Positions 17,396 through 27,200 of a stretch of 64,000 nucleotides of DNA are shown here, in pieces (position 1 is the first letter of the stretch; the number at the start of each line of letters is the position of its first letter). The notes beneath the pieces are model-generated. The model was not told the origin of the DNA, did no database searches, and saw nothing but the letters and a program-made list of their open reading frames with translations. The stretch spans positions 1 through 64,000 of the forward strand of contig BJHT01000005.1 of NCBI GenBank assembly GCA_014193395.1. The letters are read 5' to 3'. Made by a program: the position numbers and the translations under genes. Origin of the DNA: Verrucomicrobiota bacterium (lineage in GTDB: Bacteria > Verrucomicrobiota > Verrucomicrobiia > Limisphaerales > BJHT01).

Positions 17396-20062
17396 CTATT
17401 CCAGCAGCAGCATCCGGGTCTGCACGGCTTCTAGCTCCAGAGTTACTTCGCGCACATCTTTGCCAAGCACCACGCCGGTCATGGCGTCGCGCACGGTGGC
17501 GGGGCGGGGCAGGCGCAGGGTGCGTTTGCCGGCCTTGACGGCGTGGAGGGAGACGAAGCTGTCGCTGGCGTAGATGACGTCGTTTTCTTCGGACCAGATG
17601 TTGCAGCCGGCCTGGCGCGCGGTGGCGCGGAGCAGTTCGGCGGGCAGTGGAATGGCGCAGGACCAGAGGACGGCGTAATCGTCCGCGCCGCGCGGGCCGG
17701 GCTGGCCGTTGCCCGCGCCGCCGCGGCCGTTTTCGCGTAGGAAGAGGCCGGGGCGGTTGATGAAGAAGGAGGTGTTCGACCAACCCAGCGACGCGGCTTT
17801 GGCCTCGGCGACGGCTTTGTCGGCGGGGATGAGGGTCGGGCCGTAGGCATAGGTGTCGCCGTAGATATGACCGGCGGACAGTTCCCGGACGATAGGATGA
17901 TTTTGTCCGCGCGGTTCCTGCACGATGACACGGCGCTGGGTGGTGCGCGGGACGAGTTCCATTTTCACACCGAGGAGGCGGGTGGCGGGTTCGGCAGTGA
18001 GATGCTGTCCGTCGGTGATGCCGGTGCCGGGACCGAAAATAGCGACGTGACCATCTCGCAATACTTTCTTGCGCAGCAAAGCCATCACGTCGTCATCCAC
18101 GCGGAATAGGTTGGGGAAGAAGAATACCTTGTAGTTTGGGAAGTTATCTTTGCGCAGGTCGCTAAGGAGATAGATGCGGTAAGGAACGCCGCAGTGCGCG
18201 AGGCCCTGGATACGCTGCCAGATGACGGCGAGCGACTGGAAACCGCTGGTGAAGTCCTCATACATCGGGCTGGTGTCATCGATGATGAAGGCGATGGCGT
18301 CGGTAGTCTCGCGGTGTGGCGCGGCGGCAACGCGGCCGAGCATGGGTATGATGCGGGCGATGACTTCCTGGATTTTAGGATCGTGAAAATAGGAGGAGCC
18401 GACATTGCACCAATAGGAGTGGAAATTGCGCGAGAGAGCCATGCCTTCGTTGCGGAGGAGGCCGGCTTCCAACTCGATGGGAGTGAGGAAGGCACCTTGA
18501 TTTTCCGCGCCCTGACCTACCCACGAGCGGGCGTCATTTTCAGCGAGCAGAGTCTTGCCCCGGAGGACCATCGAGTCGGCGGGGCCTTCGGGTTCCCATG
18601 CGAAGCCGACGGTGCGCGCGTGGTAGTCGGCGGGCGTCCAGAGTGCGTCGAGCGTGGGATCGTCGAGGAGTTCGCCCTGATCCCACGAGCCGGAGAGTTG
18701 GAGGACGTTGGGGAAATCGCGCGGTTCGCCGACGCCATCGAACGCGGAGAGAATCTGCCAGCCCATCAGGGGTTGCTTGGCGACATCGGCGGCGACGAGG
18801 CGCGTGCGGCCGAGCGCGGCGGACTGTTCCTTGAGCGCGGTGGTGATGGTGCGGAGCCAGCGGAGGAACATCGCGCGCTCGAAGCGGCAGTAGTCGAGTT
18901 CGCGGGCGGCATCGACGGGTTCGATCCAATGGAAGAGGCCGCGGTCGCGCGTGCCGGAATTGGACTCGAGCCGGCCGGCACCGAAGGGCTTGCCACCGAC
19001 GGTCGGTGTGCCGGTGGTGCGTTTCAGTTTCCACTCTTGGTCGCGCGGGACGGCGACGGTGTCGAAGGTGACGTTGGTATTGCCCCACGCCTTGCGCAGT
19101 GCGGCTTCGTCGGGGTATTGGCGTTTCACCCAAAGGCGAAACTCCTGCTGATTGACCGCCGAGCAATCGAACATCTTGCCGGTGAGCGTGAGCGGCAGGA
19201 GGCCCTCGCCGTAGGGCAGCGCAAGATAGCCGATGATGCGGTCACTCCACGGCTGCGCTTCGCAGTAGGAGACGACGTTGCGCAGCGAGCGGTTGAGGCC
19301 GTCGAGATACGAGGGCGAGGAGATGCTGGCGTGGCGGAGGCGGTTGCCTTCGTCGTCGGTCTGGACTTCGCCGGGGCGTTTTTTCGTCCACGCCAGCGGG
19401 GCGGAGACCGTGGCGCGAACATAGAAACGCGCGGTGGGACAGCGTTCGATAATGAAGCGGGCCTGGTTGGTGACGGAGCCGGTGACGGCGGGTTCGGCGG
19501 TCGGGAACACGCCGTCGTCGGGCCAGAAGGGCGAGTCGAAATAATCCGAGGGCGGATGGCGGATGTTGAGGAAAAAGACCGTCTCGCCGCTGCGGACGAA
19601 TTCATTGATGCGCTCCTTCCACTTGTCGGTCATGGGCGCGATGTAGTCGTTGTAGGCGTGGAGCGGGAGGGGCTTGCCGTTTTGCAGGATGAAGGCGCGG
19701 CCGCGGTCGGTTTTCAGCAGCGGTGCGGGAGCGGCGTCGGCGGACGGGATGAGGGCGAGCAAGAGGGTGAGGAGGAGGGAGAGGGACGCTATAAGATGTG
19801 CAGGTAGGCGGAGGCGGCGCGAGATGGGAAGCGCCGCAACCCCCTGGGGAGCGCACGCCGCTGGCGTGCTGTTTTCGGCGGCTCGCCGAAAACCTCGTGC
19901 CACTAACTTCTCCCCGCCGAAGTGATGGCAGAACGGGGAACGACGGTTTGGGCGGGCCGCCCAAACCGGCACGCGGGCCGCGTGCGCTCCCCATTCGGTT
20001 GCGGCGCTCGGAATCAACGGACGGTGGGCGTTTTGCATAGGAAACGGATAGCGGTACGGCAT
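17396..20062 (-). CDS. GH42-like (beta-galactosidase superfamily) secreted glycoside hydrolase
   Basis: NQQEFRLWVKRQYPDEAALRKAWGNTNVTFDTVAVP and TIM-barrel context; start uncertain because an inserted repeat lies at the 5' end (see findings). Confidence 0.6.
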   Translation of the reverse strand: MPYRYPFPMQNAHRPLIPSAATEWGAHAARVPVWAARPNRRSPFCHHFGGEKLVARGFRRAAENSTPAACAPQGVAALPISRRLRLPAHLIASLSLLLTLLLALIPSADAAPAPLLKTDRGRAFILQNGKPLPLHAYNDYIAPMTDKWKERINEFVRSGETVFFLNIRHPPSDYFDSPFWPDDGVFPTAEPAVTGSVTNQARFIIERCPTARFYVRATVSAPLAWTKKRPGEVQTDDEGNRLRHASISSPSYLDGLNRSLRNVVSYCEAQPWSDRIIGYLALPYGEGLLPLTLTGKMFDCSAVNQQEFRLWVKRQYPDEAALRKAWGNTNVTFDTVAVPRDQEWKLKRTTGTPTVGGKPFGAGRLESNSGTRDRGLFHWIEPVDAARELDYCRFERAMFLRWLRTITTALKEQSAALGRTRLVAADVAKQPLMGWQILSAFDGVGEPRDFPNVLQLSGSWDQGELLDDPTLDALWTPADYHARTVGFAWEPEGPADSMVLRGKTLLAENDARSWVGQGAENQGAFLTPIELEAGLLRNEGMALSRNFHSYWCNVGSSYFHDPKIQEVIARIIPMLGRVAAAPHRETTDAIAFIIDDTSPMYEDFTSGFQSLAVIWQRIQGLAHCGVPYRIYLLSDLRKDNFPNYKVFFFPNLFRVDDDVMALLRKKVLRDGHVAIFGPGTGITDGQHLTAEPATRLLGVKMELVPRTTQRRVIVQEPRGQNHPIVRELSAGHIYGDTYAYGPTLIPADKAVAEAKAASLGWSNTSFFINRPGLFLRENGRGGAGNGQPGPRGADDYAVLWSCAIPLPAELLRATARQAGCNIWSEENDVIYASDSFVSLHAVKAGKRTLRLPRPATVRDAMTGVVLGKDVREVTLELEAVQTRMLLLE
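19831..20007. repeat. 177-bp MITE/REPIN-like palindromic element inside the 5' end of the GH42-like ORF
   Basis: Outer arms gcgccgcaaccccctggggagcgcacgc (19831-19858) and gcgtgcgctccccattcggttgcggcgc (19980-20007); internal ttttcggcggctcgccgaaaa and ggtttgggcgggccgcccaaacc hairpins. Confidence 0.8.
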
Positions 20063-20076
20063 TGGCGAAGACAGCT

Positions 20077-23000
20077 TCAGAACGGTTTTCCACCAATCGT
20101 CTGCCCCCTGGCCTTGAGCGTGCCGAGTGCGCCGAGGGTGAGCTGGGCTTTGCCGCCGCGGATTTGCGCCACGCCGACGGTGCCTCCGAATTCGAGGTCG
20201 TCCTGCTTGAAACTGAACGGCGTGGCGCTGAGAAAAATCCAGTCGTCGCCTTTGGGCGTCTGCACGCGCAGGACGCGGCCCTCGGCGAGCGTGGTCACGT
20301 TCATGGGCGCCTCGGTTTTCAGGCGGGGAAGCAGCAGCGCGGTCACGACGGGCGCGCCGGTCATCGGCACGATGATGCCGTTCTGCGTGTAGGGAAACGT
20401 CACTTGCGCGCCGTCGGGACGCAGGGCTGCGCCGGCACGGCGAGAGATGGCTTCCTGCTTCAATGCGGGTTTTTGCGGTAGGGCGAAGAACACATCCATG
20501 TCCACGTCTTCGAGGCCGGTGACGCCGACGCTGCGTTCGTGCAGGTCGAGTTTGGCGGACGAGGTCCAGAGCCGCCAGATGGCCGAGGGGTCGGGCTGTT
20601 TCAAGGTGTCGCACAACACGGCGTAGTTGGGGCCGAGCGGGTCGGTGTCTTTCACGAAGAGAATCTGCCGGGTCCAGGCTTCCTTCACGCCGCTCACGTA
20701 GTCGGCGTGCGGTGCGGGGGCGAATCCATCGACAGTCATCATGTCCGAGGCCGCGGAGGCGGCGGTGACCATGCTGTGATCCTCGGCGGGCGCGCGGCCG
20801 TAGTAGCCGAAATCATCGCAGAGAATGCGGCCCTTGCCCCAGAAGGTGATCGAGCCGGAATCGTAGTCGTAATGCTGACGATGCTTGCCGACGATGAAGT
20901 GGAGCGCGGTCTCGCGCGGGCCGGGGAAGCCGGTGCGCAGGATCGCGCCGGTCTGCGGGAACAGCTCGCTGCCGTAGGCCGGGACCTCCTCGGGAAGCGT
21001 GGCGTCGAGCAAGAGGGCGCGATAACCCGTGAGCGACGGATAGCTGCCGCCGATGCCCGGCTCCGGGAAGGAGCGCTGCTGGCGGAACATCCACTGCATC
21101 TGCCGCGCGAACGCCGGATCCTTCTCGCGCCACAGGCGGGCAATGATTCCGAACTCGCCGGTCGGCTCGATCATGTAGGTGTTGCCGATGGGCGGGAGAT
21201 GGCGGAAGCCGCCGAAGCGCGAATCCGGCGGCGTCGAGATTTTCGCGAGCCATTCCATGACTTTCTTCATCTTCGGATGGAAGAGGTCGCCGCCGAGGCC
21301 GGCGTTGTGGGCCATGAGCGAGACGCCGAGGAGCGCGTCGTAGGAGACGAGCGCGTAGTGCGGGGCCTCGAGCCAGCCGCCGTTGTCATCGGACCACGTT
21401 TCGAGTTCCTCGTGGGCCTCGCGCTGGGCATCGGCAATCCAAGCTTTGGCCTCCGGATGCGTGGGAAGAAAACAAGCGGCGGTGGCTTTGTAGCCGTAGT
21501 GGGAGGTCGTCATGTTCGGATTCGCCGCGTAGCCGCGCGCGGGCGACCAGACATCGGCGCGGTTCAACGTGTAGCCGATAAACGCCGCCTGCGCCTTGAT
21601 GCGGCGGCGCACTTCGGGGGCGATGTGCCCGCCATCCATCACCGCGTCCGCGAGCAGCAGGCTCACGGCGGTCCCCTGTCGCATGTGGGGCGCGAAGCCC
21701 GGCGTCGCGAGGCGGACCTGGTTGAAATAAGTGTCCACCACGGCCTGCACGCGCGCGGCGGCGAGGTCGGACAGATATTTTCCCAGCGCGGCGTCGCCCG
21801 TGACGAGATAGGCCTCGATGCTCGCGCTCATCGTGTGGTCGTAGAGCGGCGTGGTGGTGAGCTGCTGTTTTTTGATCTTCTGGCGCAGGGCCTCGGCGTC
21901 GGCGTTTTTGCGCAGGGCGGCGACATCGGCGGCGTTGAGAATCAGGCGCGGATGTTGGCCCGGCTCGTTGGTGACTTCGAACTGATAGTCCTTCATGAGA
22001 TCGAGCGGGAAGTCGCCGTGCTTGATGAGCAAGTGCTGCGGCAACGGCGCCGAGTGGCGCTCGATCGTCTGCGGTGACTTGGTGACATCGGCGAGGCTGC
22101 GGTCGCGGTCGGGCGTGCCGAGCATCCAGAGCCGGCGGCCCCAGAGCAGCGGGAAGTCCGCGCCGAACCCGCCGCCCGCCGTGGTGAAATGCAGCATCGC
22201 GGGCGACTGCGGCAGCTTTGCTTCGAGGCGACTCACATCGAGCCAGCTTCCGGCGCGGATGGCGCCGACCATGAGCAGGTCGGCGGTGGTTTCGCTGTAA
22301 AGGGAGAACCAGTTGCCCTGCCGCGCCCGATGATTCCAATGCAGCCACGGCTCGAGCACAAAGGCAGGTTGTCCGTCCGCGGCGGGACCGAGCGGCCACG
22401 TTTCCTGCTGGCCGAAATTCGAGCCGGCGATGGCTTTCTGATTGCGATACAACATCCGCGTCGGCTGCCAACCCGGCGCGAGCGAGAGGTGCCAGACGGC
22501 GGCGGCGGGGACGTCGCACGTCTCGTCCACCAACACGACGGGTTCCCCGCGGACGATGCGAAACCGCAGCCGCCACGAGCCATTCTCACCGAAGCGATAG
22601 GTCGCGGTGGCCTCGAGAAACACCGGCCCCTGCGCGGTGATCTGCGCTTCGTGTGCCGTCGGGCGCGGGCCGGTTTTCATTTCGCCGCCGCCTGCCCACG
22701 CGCCCGAGCTGAGGCGCACGCCGGCGAACGGCCCGTCGCTCAGGGCCTGCGCGCCGCGATGAAGACGCAGGGCGATCTGGGGATTTCCGAGTTCGACGAG
22801 AGTTGCGGATTCGGTGACGCGCAGCTCGTTGTTCGGCGCGGGCGCGGGCGCGGCCGCGGCGCGCGTCACGAGGGAATAAGTGGCCTTGGTGAACTCCGGG
22901 ACGTTGGCGAGGAAGGCCACGCTCGGCTTGGCGATCGGCGATTGTTCGGCGGTGGCCCACTGGTGCGGCGCGGGCTGGCCGTCGGGGCCGAGCAGAGCGA

Positions 23001-23178
23001 GATCCTTGCGGCCCCAGACGGCGGCGTCCACGGGGTAGAAGACGAGTTCGTTGGTCCACGCGCGCTTGAGATGGTCCTCGAAGGAAAAGGTCGCGACCGC
23101 CTGCTGCGCGCGGGCAGCGCCCGGCAGCGTGAGGATGAGGGCGAGCAGGGCGGCGTGGAGCGGGACGAGGATTCTCAT
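20077..23178 (-). CDS. Heparinase II/III-like polysaccharide lyase candidate, paralog A
   Basis: HYDYDSGSITFWGKGRILCDDFGYYGRAPAEDHSMV; signal peptide MRILVPLHAALLALILTLPGAARA; strong similarity to the next gene. Confidence 0.6.
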   Translation of the reverse strand: MRILVPLHAALLALILTLPGAARAQQAVATFSFEDHLKRAWTNELVFYPVDAAVWGRKDLALLGPDGQPAPHQWATAEQSPIAKPSVAFLANVPEFTKATYSLVTRAAAAPAPAPNNELRVTESATLVELGNPQIALRLHRGAQALSDGPFAGVRLSSGAWAGGGEMKTGPRPTAHEAQITAQGPVFLEATATYRFGENGSWRLRFRIVRGEPVVLVDETCDVPAAAVWHLSLAPGWQPTRMLYRNQKAIAGSNFGQQETWPLGPAADGQPAFVLEPWLHWNHRARQGNWFSLYSETTADLLMVGAIRAGSWLDVSRLEAKLPQSPAMLHFTTAGGGFGADFPLLWGRRLWMLGTPDRDRSLADVTKSPQTIERHSAPLPQHLLIKHGDFPLDLMKDYQFEVTNEPGQHPRLILNAADVAALRKNADAEALRQKIKKQQLTTTPLYDHTMSASIEAYLVTGDAALGKYLSDLAAARVQAVVDTYFNQVRLATPGFAPHMRQGTAVSLLLADAVMDGGHIAPEVRRRIKAQAAFIGYTLNRADVWSPARGYAANPNMTTSHYGYKATAACFLPTHPEAKAWIADAQREAHEELETWSDDNGGWLEAPHYALVSYDALLGVSLMAHNAGLGGDLFHPKMKKVMEWLAKISTPPDSRFGGFRHLPPIGNTYMIEPTGEFGIIARLWREKDPAFARQMQWMFRQQRSFPEPGIGGSYPSLTGYRALLLDATLPEEVPAYGSELFPQTGAILRTGFPGPRETALHFIVGKHRQHYDYDSGSITFWGKGRILCDDFGYYGRAPAEDHSMVTAASAASDMMTVDGFAPAPHADYVSGVKEAWTRQILFVKDTDPLGPNYAVLCDTLKQPDPSAIWRLWTSSAKLDLHERSVGVTGLEDVDMDVFFALPQKPALKQEAISRRAGAALRPDGAQVTFPYTQNGIIVPMTGAPVVTALLLPRLKTEAPMNVTTLAEGRVLRVQTPKGDDWIFLSATPFSFKQDDLEFGGTVGVAQIRGGKAQLTLGALGTLKARGQTIGGKPF

Positions 23179-23305
23179 ATTGCTGGGGCGTTCGGCTTGG
23201 GACGACAGACGAGCTTGCGCCGGTCGTCGTCGAGTTTGGTGATTGCGCTGCCGATAGTTTCAGTTGCCGGCCGATTTCTGGGGCGCGCCGGGAACGATTG
23301 AGCGG

Positions 23306-26300
23306 TCATTCCTTCGTGGCGGGATTGCCCGCGGTGAGTTCCTGGCCGCCCGCGCGGATTTTGCCGGCCGCGCCCAGGGTCAGCGTCGTCTTGCCGCCGC
23401 GGATGCGGACCGCGCCCGCGGTGCCCTGGAAGGAAATATTGCCGTCGGGGGTCGCGAAGGTTTCGGGCACCGGGGGCAACAGGGCCTTCGGGTCGAACTT
23501 TTGGGCATCGCCCGAGCAGACCCACCAGATCGCCTGCTCCCAGCCACGGGCCAACTGGTTGCCCAACGGTTCTCCGCGCAGGAGCGACTCGCGCACGTTC
23601 CACTGTTTGCCGGTGCCGTCCCGCACGGTCAGCTCGGTGAGCGTGGTGTCCCACCAGTTGGCGTTTTCGCCTTCGCCCGGAAGCACGACGAGACGAAGCA
23701 GGTCGCCCCGGGCCACGGCGGCGTTTTCGGCGCGCAGCACGAGATTCGTGCCGCCGTTGGCGAGCGCGCCCCGGGCCAGCACGGTCGAGCCGTGCCGCAG
23801 TTCGGCGAGAATGCCGTTGCCGCCGCCGTTGTTGCCGTCGTGCAGGCGGGCTTCCACGCTGACAGTTCCGGCCACGGGGCTTTGCCAGATGACGGTCACG
23901 GGATTTGTTGGCCCGGGATGCACGGCGATGGAACCGGCGGGAATGGTGAGGGTGCGATCAACCATCGCGTTGGCGGTGGGGTTTACCGTGAGGGTCAGTT
24001 GCGGGTCGCCGGACATGGACAGGACGGTGATGCCGTCCTTGGTCGCGAGATCGCGCAACGGCTCGAGCGTTTTGCCGTCACCGACGGGCTTGGGCGGCGC
24101 GTCGGGCGCGACGAGGACGTAGTCGGTGCCGACAGCAGATTTCACCGCCGCGATGCGACCCTCGGCGAACCAAGACACGGCGGGCGGCGGCTCGGTTTTG
24201 AGCCGGGGATAAAGCAGCGCCACCACGGCACCGCGGCCCTTCAGCGTGGCGATCAGGGCGGTCTGCGAATTCGAGACCGGCTCGATGCTGCCGAGCCAGT
24301 TGCCGGTGCTGACGCGCAAAGTGGCTGGCTCCAGTTGCAGGCCGAGCGCGGCGGCGTTGGGGAAGAAGATGTCCATGTCCACGTCGTCCATGCCCGAGAG
24401 CGTGGTGCCGGTGGCGTTGAGCGTCACCGCGCCCGGCGTGGGCCACTTTTTCTTGTCGCCATCGCCCGCGATGCCGGTCGTGAGCCACAAGCGCCAGGTC
24501 GCGGCGGTGTCCGCCGCATGGGAGTCGCGCACGAGGAAGAAGGCCGGGCCGTTGGGATCGGCGTCCTTCACGAAACCGATCTGCCGCCGCCACGCATCCT
24601 TTTTCCCGCTGACGTAATCGAAGGCCGCGGCGGGCGCGAAGGCGTCGAGGTGCATGAGGCCGCCACCACCCGCGGCGCCCGAGGTAAGCATGCTGTGCCA
24701 TTTGTCGGGATGGCGGCCGAGGTAGCCCCAGTCATCAGCGAGCACGCGGCCCTTGCCGTAAATCATGATGCTGCCCGAATCGTGGTCGTAATGCTCATGA
24801 TGCCGGCCGGCGATGAGGTGGAGATAAGTCTCGCGCGCGGAACCCATGCCGGCGCGCAGCACCGCGCCGTTCTGGGCGAAGGCCGTGCTGCCATAGGGCG
24901 CGGATTTGGGCGGCACGCCGTGGCGGGTGAGCAGGAAGCGGTAGCCGGACATGGTGGGAAAATCCCAGCCGGTGCCGAGATTGCCGAACGATCCGCCCTC
25001 CTCGTGCAATGCCTGCATGCGCGCGGCGAAGGCCGGGTCGCGATCCTTCCAGAGGCCCGCGACCACGCCGAACACGCCGGTCGGCTCGCCGTGATAGGTG
25101 TTGCCAATCGGCGGCTGATGCCGGAAGCCGCCGGTGCGCGAATCGCGCGGCGTGCTGATCGAGGCGAACCATTCGATCACCTTGCGCATGCGGTCGGCAT
25201 GCACGTCGTCGCCGAAGCCGGCGTTGGCGGCCATCAGAAACGAGCCGAGCATGAAATCGAACGAGGTCATCGCGTAATGCGGAGCCTCGAGCCAGCCGCC
25301 GTCTTCGGCCGACCATTCCCGCAGTTGCCGCCGGAGTTCGGTCAGGCCGCGTTCGCTCCATTCCTTCGCGCGCGGATGGGACGGGATCATGCAGCCGATC
25401 GCCGCCTGAAAGTTGGCCACCGTGGTGGTCATGTTGGGATTGGCGGAGAAGCCGCGGGCGGGCGACCAGAAGTCGTGGCTGTTGACCACGTATCCGAGGA
25501 AGGCGATCTGCGCGAGCAGGCGCCGGCGTTCCGCGGGTGACACGACGTCGGTGCCGAGAACGGCGTCGAGCAAGTTGAGCGTCGAGATGATCAACGTCTG
25601 TGTGTGCGGCGCGGCACCGATCATCACCTGCGAATCCTGCGCGACATAACGGTCCACGCAGAACTGGAGGAACTCCGCGCCCTTGGCGGCCATGAGCTTG
25701 CCGAGCTGCGCATTGCCCGAGGCGATGAACTCCTGGATGGGCTCGTCGAGGTAATACTTGTTGATCGGCTGCTCGACCGTCCATTTCCGCAGCATGACGG
25801 GATTGGGGGTAAGCCGGGCCTTGAGCGCGGGCAGGTCCTGTTTGCGGAGATAGAGCCGCGGGTGGTTGTCGTGGTCCCCAGTCCAGTCGAGCACCATGTC
25901 CTTGACCTCATCGAGCGGGAAGATGCCGTGCTTGATGAGCAACTGCTGTGCGGGCGGCGCAACGCGGCGATCCTTCAACAGCAGCGCGGCCGCGCTGGCC
26001 TGCTTGTCGATCGCGCCGAGCAACCAGTGCCGTGCGCCGCCGAGGACCGGCAGGTGCAGCGTGGTCACGCCCGCCTTGGTCGTGGCCGACACGCTGCCAC
26101 CGGCCTGCCTCGCCTTGCCGCGCCACTCGTGGCCGGGCGTCACCCAGAGGCTCGGGCGCAGGACCCCGACCACGAGCATGTCCGACAAGGGATCGCGCGG
26201 CTGGGCGGGCACGCGGGACGCGGGTTTCGCCGGGGCGCTGTCGAGTTTGAGCTCGGCGAGCGGGTCGGTTTTGCGCCCATCGGCGGGACCGCCGGCGGGC

Positions 26301-27172
26301 GGCGTCAGCGGGCTGGGGGTGAAGAGGCCGAACCAGTTGCCCTGCCGCTCGGCGCTCCACCAGTGCAGCCAGGGCTCGAGCGTGTAGGCATGACCGGCGG
26401 CCGGCAGATTGGCGACGCTGACCATCCCGATGTTCGGATACATGCCGGCGCGGTAAAGGAGTTGCGTCGGGCGAAACGTCTCGCCGCCCAGCGTCACGCC
26501 AAACGTGCCGCCGCCCGGGGCATCAAAATCTTCGGCCACCAGAATCACCGGCTCGCCGCCTTTCATGCGGAAGCGCAGCGACCAGCGGCCGTCGTCGGCG
26601 AAAACAATCCGGCACACGAGGTCCGCGAACAGCGGCCCGCGCGCGGCAATTTCCGCCGAATAGCTCTTGATGGCGGGGGCCTCGGTGAGCGTGGAATCGC
26701 CGGTCCACGTGCCCGAGCCGAGGCGGATGCCCGCGAGGGGGCCTTCGCCGGCCTTGAGAGATTTGCGCAGGCGCAGTCCGAGGTGGGCGTTGACCAGCTC
26801 GAGAGTGTGCGGCGTTTCCGAAATGCGCGGTTCATCGAGCGGTGCGGGCGGCGTGCCGGTCACGAGGGAATAACGGGCCGTCCCGAATTCCGGGACGCTG
26901 GCGTAAAATGCGACGCTGGCTTTTCCGTTCGGCGCTTGTTCGGCGGTGGCCCATTGGACCGGAGCGGTCCGGCCATCAGGGCCTTGCAGCGCGAGGTCCT
27001 TGCGACCCCAGACGGCGGCGTCCACGGGGAAGAAAACGAGTTCGTTGGTCCAGGAGTGCTTGAGGTGATCGGCGAAAGAAAATGTCGCGACGGCATTCTG
27101 CGCGCGGGCGGGGCTGGCCAGCGCGAGAAGGAGGCAGACCAGAAAGGCGAGGGAATGCGGATGGATTTTCAT
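23306..27172 (-). CDS. Heparinase II/III-like polysaccharide lyase candidate, paralog B, with extra C-terminal insertion
   Basis: HYDHDSGSIMIYGKGRVLADDWGYLGRHPDKWHSML; N-terminus AVATFSFADHLKHSWTNELVFFPVDAAVWGRKDLAL near-identical to paralog A. Confidence 0.6.
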   Translation of the reverse strand: MKIHPHSLAFLVCLLLALASPARAQNAVATFSFADHLKHSWTNELVFFPVDAAVWGRKDLALQGPDGRTAPVQWATAEQAPNGKASVAFYASVPEFGTARYSLVTGTPPAPLDEPRISETPHTLELVNAHLGLRLRKSLKAGEGPLAGIRLGSGTWTGDSTLTEAPAIKSYSAEIAARGPLFADLVCRIVFADDGRWSLRFRMKGGEPVILVAEDFDAPGGGTFGVTLGGETFRPTQLLYRAGMYPNIGMVSVANLPAAGHAYTLEPWLHWWSAERQGNWFGLFTPSPLTPPAGGPADGRKTDPLAELKLDSAPAKPASRVPAQPRDPLSDMLVVGVLRPSLWVTPGHEWRGKARQAGGSVSATTKAGVTTLHLPVLGGARHWLLGAIDKQASAAALLLKDRRVAPPAQQLLIKHGIFPLDEVKDMVLDWTGDHDNHPRLYLRKQDLPALKARLTPNPVMLRKWTVEQPINKYYLDEPIQEFIASGNAQLGKLMAAKGAEFLQFCVDRYVAQDSQVMIGAAPHTQTLIISTLNLLDAVLGTDVVSPAERRRLLAQIAFLGYVVNSHDFWSPARGFSANPNMTTTVANFQAAIGCMIPSHPRAKEWSERGLTELRRQLREWSAEDGGWLEAPHYAMTSFDFMLGSFLMAANAGFGDDVHADRMRKVIEWFASISTPRDSRTGGFRHQPPIGNTYHGEPTGVFGVVAGLWKDRDPAFAARMQALHEEGGSFGNLGTGWDFPTMSGYRFLLTRHGVPPKSAPYGSTAFAQNGAVLRAGMGSARETYLHLIAGRHHEHYDHDSGSIMIYGKGRVLADDWGYLGRHPDKWHSMLTSGAAGGGGLMHLDAFAPAAAFDYVSGKKDAWRRQIGFVKDADPNGPAFFLVRDSHAADTAATWRLWLTTGIAGDGDKKKWPTPGAVTLNATGTTLSGMDDVDMDIFFPNAAALGLQLEPATLRVSTGNWLGSIEPVSNSQTALIATLKGRGAVVALLYPRLKTEPPPAVSWFAEGRIAAVKSAVGTDYVLVAPDAPPKPVGDGKTLEPLRDLATKDGITVLSMSGDPQLTLTVNPTANAMVDRTLTIPAGSIAVHPGPTNPVTVIWQSPVAGTVSVEARLHDGNNGGGNGILAELRHGSTVLARGALANGGTNLVLRAENAAVARGDLLRLVVLPGEGENANWWDTTLTELTVRDGTGKQWNVRESLLRGEPLGNQLARGWEQAIWWVCSGDAQKFDPKALLPPVPETFATPDGNISFQGTAGAVRIRGGKTTLTLGAAGKIRAGGQELTAGNPATKE

Positions 27173-27200
27173 GTTGGGCTAAGAGGTCGGGAGCGGGAAG

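Noticed and set aside
17396-20614. Full 1072-aa ORF start at 20614 for the GH42-like gene
   Set aside because: The first about 185 codons overlap the end of paralog A (20077-23178) and are shadow translation; a start at 20062 or 20038 is more plausible.
23264-25540. 758-aa + strand ORF, plus 567-aa ORF at 25604-27307
   Set aside because: Both are antisense to heparinase-like paralog B, with shadow-ORF composition and no motifs.
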